Below are positions 63,615 to 64,000 of a stretch of 64,000 bases of DNA, one piece after another (positions within the stretch are counted from its first letter, which is position 1; the number at the start of each line of letters is the position of its first letter). The notes below the pieces were generated by a model, which was not told the origin of the DNA, ran no database searches, and saw nothing but the letters and a program-made list of their open reading frames with translations. This DNA comes from a bacterium. GTDB taxonomy: Bacteria; Bacillota; Bacilli; Lactobacillales; Streptococcaceae. The position numbers and the translations under genes were made by a program. Location: the NCBI GenBank assembly GCA_905221385.1, contig CAJNCV010000010.1:17944-81943 (forward strand), written 5' to 3'.

Positions 63615-64000
63615 TCAAAAAGGAACTCAATTTGTTACTTATCGATCTACTGAACATATTACTGATCTTTGAACAGTCAAAATCGACGGATATAGCACTC
63701 TTTTGGCTATAACTCCCAACTAGAGATGATGACCCTCCGCACCCTATGAGAGTATCTCAACAATCTTAACTTTTGAAGTACTCGCATGAGTGATTTGTCC
63801 TATAGTTGTTCTTCCAAAGTTTTTATCCTAGTTCGGTTCGGACTAAAAAACTGTGAATAACTTTTCAAAATGCTTTTTAAAATATTGCTAGCATCAATTA
63901 AAAAAAGCGAACCTCTCTCCCCTACATTTCACCTAACAAATCAGCTCAATTTTTTACCAAATCTACCCTTATTTCAGTTGACAGGAGGTCCTGCCTATTG

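Noticed and set aside
63615..64000. Possible further transposase remnant at the right edge
   Set aside because: The sequence has a degraded look, but I could not assemble a recognisable protein in any frame.

Overview
This window is chromosomal DNA of a low-GC Firmicute, almost certainly a mitis-group Streptococcus (S. mitis, S. oralis, S. pseudopneumoniae or a close relative). Supporting signs are the gene order trmB-ccrZ-blp locus-ecsAB-hit-dnaJ-dnaK-grpE-hrcA-glnA-glnR-pgk-endoD, complete blp quorum-sensing genes, BOX elements, LPXTG anchors and proteins that closely resemble pneumococcal ones. I recall the pneumococcal neighbours of endoD and the Na/Pi transporter as differing from the pepA-yidD-rluB-scpBA-xerD-tre block joined to them here, so this is probably a related species or a rearranged strain.

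Layout. 1-3.8 kb: a T-box leader controlling a GNAT acetyltransferase and a membrane protein cut by the window edge, followed by small conserved genes (HhH protein, DUF1912, DUF438, DUF1858). 3.9-10 kb: the minus-strand translation and transcription operon rimP-nusA-ylxR-ylxQ-infB-rbfA with its own promoter and terminator. 10-11.5 kb: trmB and ccrZ. 11.6-23.2 kb: a complete blp bacteriocin island. It holds a transporter pair (blpA intact, blpB), a pheromone (blpC), a kinase/regulator set (blpH, blpR, blpS), blpT, three double-glycine peptides (two of them too short for ordinary ORF finding), immunity and CPBP proteins, an LPXTG-anchored thioredoxin and a decayed immunity copy. Five BlpR-box promoters with near-constant geometry tie these together. 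23.3-26.6 kb: EcsB/EcsA-type ABC transporter, HIT protein and two small proteins. 26.6-32.1 kb: the heat-shock genes hrcA-grpE-dnaK and dnaJ, with a promoter lying between two CIRCE operators and spacers full of inverted repeats. 32.1-33.6 kb: PadR with two DUF2812 proteins. 33.7-37.4 kb: glnR-glnA with a perfect GlnR operator, a FUSC-type membrane protein, and pgk.

37.5-43.6 kb is the most unusual part. A secreted multidomain protein (GbpC/Spa-like head, two MucBP repeats, Asp-rich C-terminal domain) is followed, after one in-frame UAG, by a hydrophobic segment and a Lys-Pro repeat protein. Six tandem membrane-anchored paralogues with constant ends and variable centres come next. I read this as a Sec-exported polymorphic toxin with a diversified immunity array, perhaps of the TelC/TipC kind. 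43.9-50.7 kb: cell-wall endo-beta-N-acetylglucosaminidase D with a CcpA site on its promoter, and a Na/phosphate symporter. 50.7-58.4 kb: an orphan bacteriocin-immunity gene, pepA, yidD, rluB, scpB, scpA, a XerD-like protein, cbpB, a phosphodiesterase, an ITPase, murI and a YneF protein, mostly overlapping or closely spaced. 58.5-63.3 kb: the trehalose genes treC, treP and treR with a TreR-like operator, a cre-like site and a BOX element. The last 700 bases hold an IS30-family transposase fragment with its terminal repeat, then sequence in which I see no intact gene.
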